From contig OZ024894.1 of NCBI GenBank assembly GCA_964017195.1, positions 5,048,347-5,112,346 of the forward strand: a DNA stretch of 64,000 nt, read 5' to 3'. This DNA comes from Siderastrea radians (taxonomy: Eukaryota > Cnidaria > Anthozoa > Scleractinia > Rhizangiidae). This document shows positions 1-12,304 of this stretch, piece by piece. A model generated the notes under the pieces. It had not been told where the DNA came from, made no database searches, and saw only the letters and a list, made by a program, of their open reading frames with translations. The translations under genes and the position numbers were made by a program. Positions within the stretch are counted from its first letter, which is position 1. Each line of letters opens with the position of its first letter.

Positions 1-3000
1 GTGTTCATCTGCTATAGAATGTTATACAAAGGTGGGGTTAGACTATATTACTTTCAGTCATTCGTGTTTTGTAGAGTATGTGATGGTAATGACAAGTGTG
101 TTCAAGTACTTAGATTTGCCGTTTTCTTCCGACAGTTTTTCTATTTTGGTCATTAGGCAAAAATGACATGTAGTTTTTGTTTCTTTTAGTGTACATATAG
201 GAGCAAAAATTGATTGTAGAGGAGCTAGGAATCAAGTTTTTCCAATCCATCACAGAAGGACGGCAAGATTGTTATCTCGTGGGAGATAATAAATTTTCCT
301 GCCATGGTATATGAGTCTCTTATCGCAGAGAGCGTCCAAATTATCCCAAATATGTAGCCCCCCAGACTGCTTGACCTGCCTTTTGTACCTTTACTATATT
401 ACTCATACACATGTCTGAAAGCTCAAATTTAGCAACAAGAGGTTGTGTTATTTGGAATATTGAAAGGTAATCAAGATACGAAAAAATTCAAAGTAATCAG
501 GTTTCAGCCCTTAGGACATGGCTCCTATGTTTCAATGATTGCCTGCATCTAACCATTCTTTTTCAGGGCTTTAATATTTTTGGGTGCTTAACAGCTTTTA
601 TTAAGGTCTTATCTTTTGCAAGGCCTAATATTGCTTTTGGGATTTAACCAAACACAAATGAGATTGGCTTGTTTTGAATGCATCTTTCTTGCTGAAGAAT
701 TTTTCACGGTATTTAAACCTGACCATGTGCTGTAATGAGTAATGAATTCATTTAGTTCAGGGTGGGCAATTTTTTTTTCTAGAACCATCTGCCAGATTTG
801 CAGGTGAATCGCAAAATAGTAATTACTTCAAAGCAGTGTTTCTTCCCTTTACATCCGCTCTTCAGAACCCCAAGGAACGTGTATCTCTGCACTGTGCAAG
901 GCTTATAAAGACTTAAAGAATCTTTTCTTCTTGAAAGCTAACTATGTTAAACTTCCCTGGGGTGAAATCAATTCTCTGACTCCCTTAACACAATGAGTTA
1001 ATTGACACAAACACCTCCTCATGCTATGAAATTAACTTTGTTTAGAAGTGGGCTCGGCAGTCAGTTATTATGCAGATTCCCTCTTCAGCCCCTTTATATG
1101 CTTATTGGTTGTGTTGTTTGAATATAGAGGTTCTGGATTATTCTTAAGAATGGAAATCATCTAAAACATTATGAAAAAAGAGTAACCAGGAATTTTAATT
1201 TTTTTTTTTTTTTTTTGCAAAAGGAGGTAGAATTTGAAATTATTTTATCATTGAAAATCACTTGTAGATTCTCTCAAACCAAATTTATTTCTTTATTATT
1301 TCTTTAATCTTACCAAGAAATTCATGGCCTCATAGGAAAATACTACGGTAATCCAATAAGTTGCATTTATTGCACAAATTATGCAAAGTACAGCACTGCT
1401 ACAAATGTATGAACTCAGTGTATTTGGTCTGATCTGTGAGAACAGCTGTGAATGGGGACAAACAGTGTGAAGTACTTGTCTGTTTGATGGTAGTTTCTAA
1501 GACGTTGCTTGTAATGTGAACCAGAAGTTTTCCATTAGGTGCATACAAGAGAGGATTTGTTATCATCTTTGTGTTTGTTCTCTTATGTATGGAGCGGAAA
1601 AAATAATATGAAGTACTTTTGCCACATTTAGACTAGTTTAGACGGTATTGTGAACCAACAGTTTCCAATAAATGCATTGAACATCTTGCCTTGCTTGAAA
1701 CAAGAAAATTCAAAGGAAGCCTGGAAGTTTTGGGGTGTGAATTGAAAGAGACCATGTACAAAGGCTTGAAGAAAGACCTTTGTGAGTTCCTCAAATCTAG
1801 GTCACCAGTTGAATAATGTGAAGGACTTGCCTGTTTCATGTTAGTTACTGAAACATAGTCTTCGCGTAACCAATCAGCTTTCCCTCAGATGCGTGATTAA
1901 AAAACGAAAGAGTTATCTTCCCTTTGCCTTCTCAAGTGGAGCGGAAAAAATAATCTGAAGTACTTTTTCCAATTTCAGACCATTTAAGGTGGTAATGTGA
2001 ACCAACAGTTTTCCAATAAATGCATAACGGCGATAAAATCTCTTTCTTTTTTCCCTTAAAGTATAAACTTTGATATCATGTTAAAAGGAGGTAGTGCCAC
2101 TTCTTTATTTAGCTGTCAGCTGAGGATTTTTTGTACTGATTTGCTTAGTATTCATCGTCTTGTTGTGGCTGGAATTCGTCTTGTTTTGGCTGTTATTCAT
2201 AGTCATACATGTCCTATCTTTGCAAAGTTACTTGATGGAAATAGATTTTTTATTTCTAGGTGCTTTTCAAGTGAGAAATTGCAGTCTTCATTTTAGTTAC
2301 CAGCTATTTGAAAATTGTATCCAAATTGTGTTTTGTTGCATAAGAATGAACGTTCTCATCCCTATCAAAACTTTGTGGTTACACACAACTATGGAGTTAA
2401 TTCAAGTGTTTGTTCATTTGCCTCTTTTATGACAACACTTCTCGCAGATACCTCTTTTCAAGCAGACACATCGTGTTGATCTCTGCAGTACTGTAATCCT
2501 TTAATTTTTGTCGCACTTAGACGAACACATTTAAACGGGTCACAGTTTCAACCCGCCACACTTAAATTTTTTACTTCATCTCGCTTTAAGACTGTCATCT
2601 TTTCAAACTATACTGTCAGATCTTGTCTCAAGTGTATCTGCCGTAGAGCAAGTTAACGGTACGTTCTTGCACGTTTCATTTCTGTTTAGTCATAGTTTTG
2701 ATCTGTGCAAAATTCACTCGTGCAATGGCATGACCTGCTTTTGAAAAAATAGTTAATTCATTTACTTTTAAGAATAACTAGAGTTTCAGGCGTTATTAAC
2801 AGCTTCAACATTCTAATCTCTTAAGCTGTGATCTGTTGATGTTCAATTATTTTTGTATTTATGTGTATATACTATTACAAATCTCTGCTCTAGGGTTGCC
2901 CCCTGATATAGTCTTACAAATGTATTCTTAGAAATATATTCTTTGGATGGGAACGCCCCTTTCCCAAATTGAATTGTTGCTAACCTCAGCTATCGTAGTT

Positions 3001-3654
3001 AGAAGCCTGTGATTGCAGTGTAGTCTTAGGTTAAAATGTTAACATTTTCAGTTTTTTTTTCACCTAGCCTGAGAAAACTGCCAGTAGTCACTTGAATTGC
3101 CAATGATTGCAATGACAGAGCTACACCCCTAAAATCTGATTGATGCTTTTGATTCATTCTGAATAATGTTGTTATGAGCAGTTTTCATATGGTCAAAAAA
3201 GAACCCAAAATTCTGATTTTTGAAAAGTAAAATGAAACAGAACATAAATTTCTGGTAAGAGAATTTCAGCAAGTGAATGTGATGTGTTGTTCTAGAAAAT
3301 GTCCATATCCCCCCCCCCCCTCCCAGTGGAAGAATTTTTGGTTTGAATCCCCTTCCTTCCAGAAATTCCAGTTTAGCTTCATATTTTCCTAATTAACAAT
3401 TTTTTTTATACCCCTCACCCCCTCAGAATCAGAATTTCCAGCATTCTGGGAATTGTTAGGATCCACTTGCCCTATGGGGGGGGGGGGGTGGGGGTCCAAG
3501 TGAGTTTCAGTGTGAATTCAGCAAAACGTAATCCATGAAGAGTGGGAGGCACAAGTGCCTACTGGCCTACAGTGACTGGGCTTCAAGACATATATTATCA
3601 AATAATAGCCTATCGTTGTTTCTTAATCTTTTTCTTTTTCTGACATTGTTTTAG
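1..3654 (+). other. Non-coding DNA upstream of the first visible ASB exon, probably intron
   Basis: I see no convincing coding exon here. The first visible ASB exon begins in mid-protein at a splice acceptor (AG at 3653-3654), so this stretch is probably intron, with earlier exons left of the window. It holds homopolymer runs (T near 1200, C near 3310, G near 3478) and the duplicated block described at 1437-2030. Confidence 0.5.
1437..2030. repeat. Two diverged tandem units, period about 347 bp
   Basis: The landmark GGAGCGGAAAAAATAAT occurs at 1591 and again at 1938. Each is followed by a similar stretch (TGAAGTACTTTT, then GTGAACCAACAGTTT and CCAATAAATGCAT). A third partial match to GTGAACCA.AAGTTTTCC lies near 1517. 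The short ORFs here are by-products of the repeat. Confidence 0.6.
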
Positions 3655-3821
3655 ATTCTGCAAGTCCCCCTTCACCATGCAGCAGAATATGGACATCTAG
3701 CCTGCTTAGAGGCTCTTCTAAGACAAGGTGCTGATGTCAATTCCAAGACAGCAGAGGGATGGACGGCTTTGCATTCAGCAGCGCTCTATGGACGGACCTC
3801 GTGCGTCGAAGCTCTAATCAG
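3655..3821 (+). CDS. ASB-type protein, penultimate exon (ankyrin repeats)
   Basis: Acceptor TTTTAG precedes position 3655 and donor GTAACT starts at 3822, phase 2. The exon reads two ankyrin repeats: PLHHAAEYGHLACLEALLRQ, then GADVNSKTAEGWTALHSAAL and YGRTSCVEALI. The TALHxAA and GADVN signatures are textbook ankyrin. The joining codon AG|A restores Arg and runs into the next exon at 9009, which ends in a SOCS box. In the ankyrin-SOCS (ASB) family, ankyrin repeats bind substrate and the SOCS box recruits Elongin B/C-Cullin5 ubiquitin ligase. The 5' exons are outside the window or not recognised. The ASB subtype cannot be told from this fragment. Confidence 0.85.
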
Positions 3822-5904
3822 GTAACTCACATGTTAATTGCACTGCTCAGATTGAGACAGAGGATTAGAATGGCTGTTGCTGCTTGACGTTTGTTAACTT
3901 GCACCACCTGAGATGAGCCCCATTCTTGCGTTATCTTTCCTCTCTTCGACATCCTTTGTTTTTCGTAATTAACTCACCTTGTAGACCCAGAATTCACTTG
4001 ATCTGCGCATCACTTTGCCTGTCTTCTGGTTTTCACTAAAATTGTAGCAAAACAAAAATCAATCTTTTTTTTGTATCTGTGGGCCTAGCACCTGCTGGGC
4101 AAACCAGATTATTTTATTTGGCTCTGAAACAATCTGCATGATTTCTGGGAACTTTTGCTTTGTAACATACATGTTCTTAGTTCAATGCATGCACAGTAAG
4201 CTCAGTAAAAATCCTTATTACTTTGAAAACTCCTTATTACATTTTGTACTTCTGATTGATTTCCTTTATGACAACAGTCTAGAAATAAATTAAGGCTTTT
4301 CTGACTTTTAAGATAAAGATTTATGAGGCAACATGTTTCACAGTTAAATTTGAAGGGTTTTTGTAAGGTTTCTAAATAAATAATAATAAAATGTTCAAAG
4401 GCACAGTAGAATACAATGTAACAAGACTAAGACCTATATTAAAGCTATATGAAATATCTAACAATAATCGTGTAGTAATAGTAGTAAAAATTATTGCAGT
4501 CATTGAAATTTCTAGCTATTGCTAATATGTATATTAAAAAGAGAATATTAAATAAATGAATATGTTTAATTAAAAATCCTAAATATTACAAGCTAATTGT
4601 AAAATGTGCATTTTAAGGCAAGATTTAAAACTAGTTATAGAAGAAATGTTTCGTAAAGATGAGGGGAGCACATTCCAAAGTTTGGGCACAGCCATATTAA
4701 AGGATCTGTCGCCAAATAGACGGCGAGGTTTATTGAGCAGCCCACTGAGTAGGCGAGTGGTACATAAAAGCTTAATATTATGTTTTCAACATAAAGCGGG
4801 TGCATCAGAAAGTGAATTTTGAACTTAAATGCAAATCTCTGCACTACTTAAAAACTTTTGTCCCAGTACTGTAAGCCAAAATGTTTTCCAATTTCACAAA
4901 AAAAGACTATTGTGAAATTGAAAGTTTACCTACTGTTTGCTCATAAACAGTATTTGAAAGAATGAGGGTTTACCAATATTTGTGTAAGCATATATTGTTC
5001 ATGCACATGTTGATACATTGTGATACAAATTGTACAAATTTCCATTTTCTGTGCCTCCCTACCTCTTGAACCCATTGTGTTTTGCACGGAAAAAGGTGTA
5101 TTTAACATTTGTCCATTTAAGCAGCAGTGAAAGCAAAACTTCAAACATTTATTCTCTTCTGATTTCAAGCAGTTGTTCGAAATATGGATTAGTTTTAAAT
5201 CTGCAGTTATCCTGTAGTTAGGTTACAATTTGGCCTGAGATGAAGTTCTTGTTCAACCTAGATGAGATTTTTGGTAACTTTGTTCTGTTGGAAGGTTTTC
5301 TGTGGTAGAATTAGCAGGAAATTGTGCCAGGTTTTAGACTTCCTTAGTGAAACGGCAAGCATTCATTTTTCCCTTCAAGCTTTCAAAAGGTCCTCAAAAA
5401 TTGATTGAAGCTTAGTGATACTCAAAAAGCTTTGTTAAGTGAACTGGTAGACACCACTTTGTAGAAGGACAGCAGTCTACAAGTGATTCAAGTGGTATGG
5501 GCAAATATTAAAATACTTTTAGGGGTCTTTTTTTTGAAGCTAGGATCTTCAATTATTTAAATATTCAACATGTGGTCATTGACAAAATGCAAGTGACCTT
5601 CCATTTGTTATCTTGACTGAATAAGTGTGAAGGGTTGCAAGGTTTTGACTGAGAGGTCTCAAAGTTCAGCGTAAATTCATCTGTCTAGCGCATTCTGCAA
5701 TTGTGTGTCAGAATGATACAATGTACTGTGTAATATGAGACGTCTGCACATGTCCAACACAACTTTGTTTTAGGTAAATTGTCAGCAGGTCGACAAATTG
5801 ACTTTGTTACATTACCAAAACGTTTAAGGTCATTGATTGGCCTATCAGAGGGTGACTTAGTGAAGTATTGCTATTGTCGCTCTTGTGCTACAGTTTGTCT
5901 CGTC

Positions 5905-6235
5905 AGCAGAGGCACGGGGACTTGTGGTTAGTAAATCAGACTTACAATCTAAAGGTCGGAAGTTTGAGGGGGCGTTTGAGCTTGGTGTCTGCCGTCATGT
6001 TGTCTGCTTAGACAGAAAACATTAATTGTTCGGCATTGTCTTCAATGGATACCGGTGAACCATTAGGGAAGCAAAGTGCTAGGTGAAGCCTTGTGATGCC
6101 GTTTGGTCATGCTACAGACATTAGGTCTAGTTTCAGCCATGAGAGCTGTCCGTACCTCAGATGGAGACAGACGGACAGTCAGCCTTTGTTTAAGCACAGT
6201 AAAAGTAAACGCTGTACTGCTTGTGGGGCAGTGTG
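5905..6235 (+). repeat. Eroded tRNA-derived SINE-like sequence
   Basis: It resembles the better SINE at 11989: TTGTGGTTAGTAAATCAGAC (A-box-like), AGGTCGGAAGTTTGAG (B-box-like), then GTCTGCTTAGACAGAAAAC and GGATACCGGTGAAC, matching TTCCTTAGACAAGAAAC and GGGTACCGGTGACA there. It is heavily diverged. Confidence 0.4.
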
Positions 6236-7284
6236 AAAGATAAAAAATTCAAATGAAATACCTGCCTAAAAGCTATTTGCAATTCCTAAAAATAAAAATA
6301 AATAACTGAAAACTTTTTTTCAATTCATAAGAATTAAAGCACAGTATTCATTTATCTTTATATTCTGGATGGCTGAACTAAGCAAAAGGGTGACTAATGG
6401 TTTTATGTTTACCAAGTGGTGCTCAATACAGTGGAATTTCAAAACAAGAGGATGGCAAATTCAGGCAAACTAACATGATGTGCACTTAGTTTTATTGGAA
6501 ACCTGAGTGTCCTTCTCTTCTGTCCTTCTCTTCCAATAGAGAAGATCTTTTATTGAGGTTGTTTCCTGCAACGTCCTTTCAACAAAGTCATACCCAACTT
6601 AAAGCAAGGAAAATTTTGTGTAATTTACTTCAAATCAAATTTTATTTAGACACGTAGCACCCAGGAGTACGCAAGTTCTTTCCCGCAGCTGGTGCAAACT
6701 TAAAGATTTAAGAAATTATTTGTGGCAGACTCATCTACCTAGATGATCACATGGCTAAATACTGTGTTCTAATCACATTCTTGAAATTCATTCACCAAGT
6801 TAAAATCATGTTGGAAAGCCGAGATGACAGAAAAAAGGATTTTGTTCGAACTTATGAGACAAGTGTTTACTGGCAGCTAACAAAAACAGCTACTTTAATT
6901 TCAGGCATAGCCCATTGACAGTACCTTGCCAGTGAGCATGAATTTGAGTAGTCACATTCATACTTTTTAAAACTAGTATTACATGCAGATACTTCATGCG
7001 AAATACTGGAAGTTTTTCAAACAGTGCAAGTTTAACATTTTGTAAATGTGTGTGTGCTTGACTACATCGCACATGTCGGAATGCAGACATGTAAAGACAT
7101 GTAAGCTACTTATCTATATTGTTTCAATATCCTTTGACCATGAAATTATTTTACTCAAACTTGGCTTTTTTTACTCTTTTATCCATGCTCGTGAACCTGT
7201 GAACTCTTTTAATCTATGCAATATAAATAACTTCTGCTCCTTAAATTGAGCTACAATGGTCCATTGTTCTTCAAAGCAAAAATC

Positions 7285-7760
7285 AAGTCAGTGCTTAAGT
7301 CAGTGTAATGTGATTCCGGTTATTGAGTCTGTGGATGAAATCCTTAAGGGTAAACATTAAAATGAATTCCACTGATCAGCCTTTATTGTGGTGCTGATTT
7401 ATTAAATACACTGTACAAGACAGTTCCTTTTAAAAGTGTGAGTGATCAAACAAGTGAAAAGTACTGAGCAATACTTTGGTGTGATTCTCTCTGTTACACT
7501 ATCAGTTGGTTCCAACTTTTGAGTCTGTGGATCATTCTGAAAGCTACTGAACAATACAGTGTACTTTTTTTGTGCTACTGTTATTTTGCTGTACAAGGTA
7601 GTTCTAACTTTTGAGTCTGTGAATAAATCTTCAAGCATGTCCATTCAAATAAAGACTATTGAGCTGTGTTTTCCTCTGGAGCTGTTTGTTTTGCTGTACG
7701 TACAAGATGGTTCAGACTTTTGATTGTGTGGATAAAATCCATTAAAATGAACGTTTTGCC
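7285..7760 (+). repeat. Tandem cluster of the ~100-bp dispersed repeat (plus orientation)
   Basis: The core ACTTTTGAGTCTGTG occurs at 7515 and 7607, with a variant (ACTTTTGATTGTGTG) at 7716, so units are 92-109 bp. Each has TTTTGCTGTACAAG upstream and AAATC..TTAA plus a CATTCAAAT-like block downstream. The same unit recurs in both orientations at 8390-8870, 12305-12490, 31665-31760, 40085-40265 and 48311-48410. Confidence 0.65.
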
Positions 7761-8389
7761 TTCTACCAGTCTTAACCATAAACTTTAACTGTCCAGTGGG
7801 AATGTGACTTGAAACCTGTCTCAATAATCTTTATTTACTAGGCTTTTAGTTACCACTGGCTAAGCAGGTTGCCCTTTCAAGGGACCAAAAAAAAAAGAAA
7901 TTAAAGTTCAACAAACTTTTTGTGTTCTTCATTTTGTTACCAAGGTACAACTCTCCGAGTTGCAGCCATTTTAGGTGCCGTGGTGACTTAACATTAGCAC
8001 TGGCAATCCGATTTGAAAGGAAAGTTGCCACAATGGAAACTAAACTAACCACTGAACAAAAAACTGTAACTGGGAGGGCTACGCCTTTGTGTTTTCCATG
8101 GAACGCATTTTCTTGTGTTTACATTTGTTAATAGATACAGCAAATAGCTTGAAAAAATTTAATAAAAATAAGAGTTTTAAATTAAACAAAACCCAGGAAA
8201 GTGGTTGTTAGGAGAAAGCTTGTTTGTAAAGTACCCCCTAGTGTGACAAAACGTTATATTTTATTAAAGTTCTCCTTATTTAGCACAGAAATTCTGTTTG
8301 AAAAAGTTATTAACTTTTCAACACCTAAGACAGGCAAAGTGTACATATTGACAAATTTTCTAAAACTGAGCAGCACTACAATCAAACTT

Positions 8390-8870
8390 TAGGGGTTTGT
8401 CCACAGAGTCAAACCTTAAAACCACCTTGTACAGATCGGTAAAATAGGAACTTGTTAATCATGGCATAGGCAATAAGAAAGTAACAGTAAAACTGAACAA
8501 AAAATACAGATCTGCTCAATTACTTTTAGTTGAATGGTCACACTTAAGGATTTCATCTGCAGACTGAGAAGTTAGAACTACTTGACCCTTTAATCCCCAA
8601 TAATGACAAGCATCTAATTTCTCCTCACAATATCACTACTTGATCAAACACACAGGTCATGAGAATAAAGAAAATGATCACCAGAGATAAGATGACTTGA
8701 TTTTTATGTAAATTCTCCCAACTAGTGCCATAAGAAACATATGAAGAACAGTGAGGAGAAAATGCATGCTGATATTGGGGCTTTAAGGGTTAACACTGCA
8801 TAGTAAACAGAATTACTGCTCGGTAGCTTCGATTTGAATGGTCACACTTCAGAAATTCATTTACTGACTT
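8390..8870 (-). repeat. Dispersed ~100-bp repeat cluster, minus orientation, split by a MITE
   Basis: Reverse-complement landmarks of the family occur here: CCACAGAGTCAAACCTTAAA near 8401, CTGCTCAATTACTTTTAGTT near 8512, and GAATGGTCACACTT near 8531 and 8837. Opposite orientation to the cluster at 7285-7760 makes a loose inverted arrangement inside the ASB intron. The MITE at 8586-8789 lies inside it. Confidence 0.55.
8586..8789. mobile_element. MITE with TTAA-type flank (piggyBac-like ends)
   Basis: Inverted ends CCCTTTAATCCCCAATA (left) and TATTGGGGCTTTAAGGG (right) are followed inward by matching CTAATTTCTCCTCAC and GTGAGGAGAAAATGCATG blocks. The right flank is TTAA (8790-8793) and the left is TTGA (8582-8585), consistent with a decayed TTAA duplication. 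CCCT termini plus TTAA are known of piggyBac elements; assignment to that superfamily is inference. Confidence 0.65.
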
Positions 8871-9008
8871 GTTTCTGTTGCCCAGGGTTGTTAACCCTGC
8901 CGTCTTGTTTCTTTAAAATGCTGTGGCATTTATTTGTTAAAGTAAGGACAACATTTAAAATAACTTTCTTCAACTCATTTCACCTTCATTATTTTACATT
9001 TTTCGCAG

Positions 9009-9372
9009 ATATGGAGGCGATGTGGATGCTAAAACTGTTTGTGTCACGCAAGGGACCTCGTACAATGACACGCCGCTACATCTAGCAGCAAGACACAGTC
9101 ACACAATGTGTATTAAAAGACTCATACAGGCTAATGCAAACTTATGGACTAAAAATTGCCTTGGACTAACAGCAGAAAGATTTGTTACTGATTCAAGACT
9201 TCGGGAGTGGATGGAAAGCATTCAAAGAAGGCCACGCTCACTGCAACTTCAATGTTCTGCAGCAATCAGAAACAATCTTAAACCAGACAAAACGAAAAAT
9301 GCAATGAAGCTTCCACTTCCAATGCATCTATTGAGACAAGTACTCTTTGAGCAAGATATCAAGATTGTATAG
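9009..9372 (+). CDS. ASB-type protein, terminal exon (ankyrin repeat plus SOCS box)
   Basis: The exon starts at 9009 after CGCAG, and the codon split with the 3821 donor gives Arg. It encodes GGDVDAK, an ankyrin repeat (TPLHLAARHSHTMCIKRLIQ, ANANLWTKNCLGLTA), then a C-terminal SOCS-box-like tail: RRPRSLQLQCSAAIRNNL, a Lys-rich spacer, and KLPLPMHLLRQVLFEQDI. PRSL..C..AIR and LPLP..L are the usual SOCS-box landmarks, where the first part contacts Elongin C and LPLP contacts Cullin5. TAG stop at 9370-9372. The protein is probably a cytosolic substrate receptor of a Cul5 E3 ligase. The substrate is unknown. Confidence 0.87.
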
Positions 9373-11169
9373 CAACAAATTCTAATATTACTCTATTATT
9401 ATTATATTATTATTCCCAAGAATGCAGATGTCTGAAGCCCTGGTTTTGGCAAAGCTCAAATGCTGAAAGTATCAGTGCCGCATACATTAACAGAAGCATT
9501 ATAATAGCTTATGATGATTTTGCCCATGAAAGGTTAGTGCAAAGGCTACTTTCAAGCAATGCATCATAGTCAGTTTTCTTGCAATACTATGCCAATTGCA
9601 CTCTCTTGTTTTGCAGACACAGAAGTAAACTGCATGCAGATATTTCTGTTGGGCTGCATGTAGAATGGGGCCCTCGTCATACCTCCTACGATTTATTACT
9701 TGGTCTTACCTCTCTGCCTGCTATGGAGGTTAGCAAATAATTTGACCTCTAGTCTGCATTTTTAGGGAAAATAAGAACCGCAATAATTGTACAATTATAA
9801 CTTGGACTTTGACAACCTGAAGTGAGGTTGAAGTCTGCATAAACACAGCCTGCTAATTCTTTCATTGCAGACCTTCAGATTTGAGTACGAGATTAAGTAT
9901 GAGTACCACTTTTCAGTTCCAGTTTGCAGGCTTCTGTTATCGCAACACTTAACAAGTCTCATTCCTGAAGCTTTCTTTTCTACTGGTAAACAATACGAAG
10001 AGTGAGAGCCCTGGAAACGTTACTGGTTTGAAATTCAAAAGTTGTACTCATACTCCATCTTGGACCCGTGGTCTGATCTAAATGATGTTATTTTGCTAGT
10101 GACGTCTGAGGCATTAGTGTCAACCTGGGGGCGGTTTTGCTAAGTGTTTTTGTCGAAGTTTTCTGTGGCCAGCAGAATTCATTGTCCCTGGATTCATTGT
10201 AGCTCCTAAGTTCCCTTTGCAAATCTTATCAATCACTGCAGCTTGCTGAGCAATTACTTATCACACCAACTTATTTTGGTGTGGAATTATGAACCACTGT
10301 GGGCAGCAGTTGTTTCTCTAGAGGTAACAAACTTTTATTTTTTACTTTTGCTTGACAGAAGTTCCAAAAATTGCATTAGTACTAAATTCTTGTAACAAGA
10401 AGTAATAATTATTGACGTAAGACCCCATGGTTGGGTGGCCTGTTTTGCTTATGTTGGTACTGCTGTAATCGTGAGTCTAGTTGCTCAAAGCATGGTAATT
10501 GTAACCCTCGGTTGAATTTTGAGTTCAGTTTTTCAATTAAGTTTTTTATATCGTATTTTCCCTTTTATTTTTGTATTATTGAATCTCAAACTGAGATTTA
10601 GCCATAGCAGAAACCTTAATTTTTGTCCCTTGGTTGGCATTGGTGTGCTTTTGAACAACCAGGTTTTCAGGTTATATTAGTTAATAAAGGGCTTAGTGCT
10701 GAAAGGGACTCCAAACTTGCCCATTTTTGCATGAACTGTAGGTTGTATGTGCTTGAACATGAACCCATTCTTTTGTGTGTGTGTGGGTGTGTGAAGGCCA
10801 AATATTATTTTTGTAACAGCGTTGGTCATTGCTTCTTTCCTGTCTGTTTCTGTGATGGAATCCCACGAAATTTAGCCGCTAGTGAAATAAATATGGATCA
10901 ATGTTATACACAAAATTCATAGTGCATGGAAAAAGGGCAAGATTTGGAGTGGTTTCTTCAAGTTTTGGTGCAAAACCATCCCGCCCCTCTTGCACTGAGA
11001 CCGTTAACTCCTGGCAAATGTTCAATTAGCGTTACTTTTAAAATCCAGATCAGTCTTGTTATTTGGTTCTGGGCCACACATGCGTTTTGAAATTTCACTT
11101 GGTTTTTCGTGTAATATTGAATCTCATGCCTAGGCCCATTGTCCAATCCTTATTGTAGACACGCTAAAT
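9373..11169 (+). other. Probable 3' UTR and flank of the ASB-type gene
   Basis: No gene seen. AATAAA-type polyadenylation signals occur at 10683-10688 and 10886-10891, and either could end the ASB transcript. The ORF at 10623-10922 reads low-complexity Cys-rich peptide and does not look coding. Confidence 0.4.
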
Positions 11170-11286
11170 AGTGATGCCACAGGCACCCCAACCGTGTAGT
11201 GCGACGTGACTGGTGTTATGCAAATTGACATCGGTCACCCGTCACTCACGTCACACTGCACGTTTGGGCTGCCCGTGGTAACGCCA
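11170..11286. repeat. Imperfect palindrome, MITE-like
   Basis: Left arm GTGATGCCACAGGCACCCCA with CGTGTAGTGCGACGTGA is matched in reverse complement by TCACGTCACACTGCACG and GGGCTGCCCGTGGTAACGCC on the right. Arms are about 55 bp. No clear target duplication found. Confidence 0.45.
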
Positions 11287-11714
11287 TGCAACAAGACAGT
11301 CGGGCCAAAACTTAATTTTTAGTGTCCTTTCTTTTTGTTCTGAAAGGTTGCTTAGCGAATTTATGTGTTTGTGAGGCTGTGTATATTTTTTTAGCTGTTG
11401 CACTTAAATGACTTACCAGGGCTAAAAGCACACCTGAGGGGCGGCGCTTGCAGCACGAGTGTCGAATGTCGTTCCTTCTCAACCACTATTTTGCTCCGCT
11501 CTACGAGCAAGTTAAGATTGGCATATATAACGTTTACATACATTTGATATACGTCACATGTGAAACAAATATTTGTCTCCATTTGTGAGAGACGAAGACG
11601 ACAATGAATTGGTACAAATAAACAGAGAAAGAAACCTGTCAATGGTTTATCTGACTGCTGTGCTACAGATGATAGTTTCAGTCCAACCCTTTCAATACCC
11701 TTTGGACGCAATCC

Positions 11715-11917
11715 CAGACTCCTACCCAGTCGCTTCTCCTGTCTGCGCTGTGGTTTATGAGTAGGATTTGATGAGTTCGCGGTGCATCAAGGGAAGGACG
11801 GAAGAAAATTGCGTCACTTTTTCTTCCTCCTTCCCAAAAAGCTTTGCGCGCATTGATCACCTTCCCTTATTCACAATGCGAAAAGGATTAAATAAGTGGC
11901 GACTGGGTACGAGTCTG
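11715..11917. mobile_element. 203-bp MITE with exact 9-bp target duplication (Mutator-like)
   Basis: Terminal inverted repeats are CAGACTCCTACCCAGTCGC and GCGACTGGGTACGAGTCTG, one mismatch. They are flanked by the exact direct repeat ACGCAATCC at 11706-11714 and 11918-11926. A 9-bp duplication is the hallmark of Mutator-like elements. The short ORFs here are repeat by-products. Confidence 0.8.
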
Positions 11918-11988
11918 ACGCAATCCTGTAATGTGACCATTCAAATGAAAGCTATTGAGCAGTAACTGAGCAGCAATTTTATGCTGTG

Positions 11989-12301
11989 TGGGCGCGGTGG
12001 TGTAGTGGTTAGTGCGTTGGACTACAGATCTGGAGGTCAATGATCCGAGACGCGCAGTCCCTGCCATCGTGTTGTTTCCTTAGACAAGAAACGTAACCCC
12101 ACAGTCTCTCTCCTCCCAGGTGTATAAATGGGTACCGGTGACATACTGCTGGGGGTAACACTGCGATAAACTCATAGCCCATCCGAGGGGGGAGGGGGGT
12201 AGCAATACTCGCAGTTGCTTCATGCTACAAAAACTTGGATAAGCTTCGGCTCGTGTGGGTCACCTTGGCTCGTGAGCGACTTTACCTTTTTTTTTTTTTT
12301 C
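11989..12301 (+). repeat. tRNA-derived SINE with poly-T tail
   Basis: The head resembles a tRNA gene: GGCGCGGTGGTGTAGTGGTT holds an A box, and GGTCAATGATCCGAGA is a decayed B box. The body has CTTAGACAAGAAACGTAACC, GTGTATAAATGGGTACCGG and CTGGGGGTAACACTGCGATA. It ends in a T run of about 14. It is not a functional tRNA, since the 3' acceptor side is missing. It sits inside a copy of the ~100-bp dispersed repeat, parts of which lie on both sides. Confidence 0.75.
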
Positions 12302-12304
12302 GTT

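Larger units (their letters stand above)
3822..9008 (+). other. Intron of the ASB-type gene (5.2 kb)
   Basis: Donor GTAACT at 3822 and acceptor TTTTTCGCAG ending at 9008 join in frame. Inside are an eroded SINE-like stretch (5905-6235), a cluster of the ~100-bp dispersed repeat in plus orientation (7285-7760), a minus-orientation cluster (8390-8870) and a TTAA-flanked MITE (8586-8789). I see no other coding exon. Confidence 0.7.

Noticed and set aside
12000..12065. Functional tRNA gene
   Set aside because: A-box and B-box-like motifs are present, but the acceptor stem does not close and the sequence continues into a SINE body with a poly-T tail.
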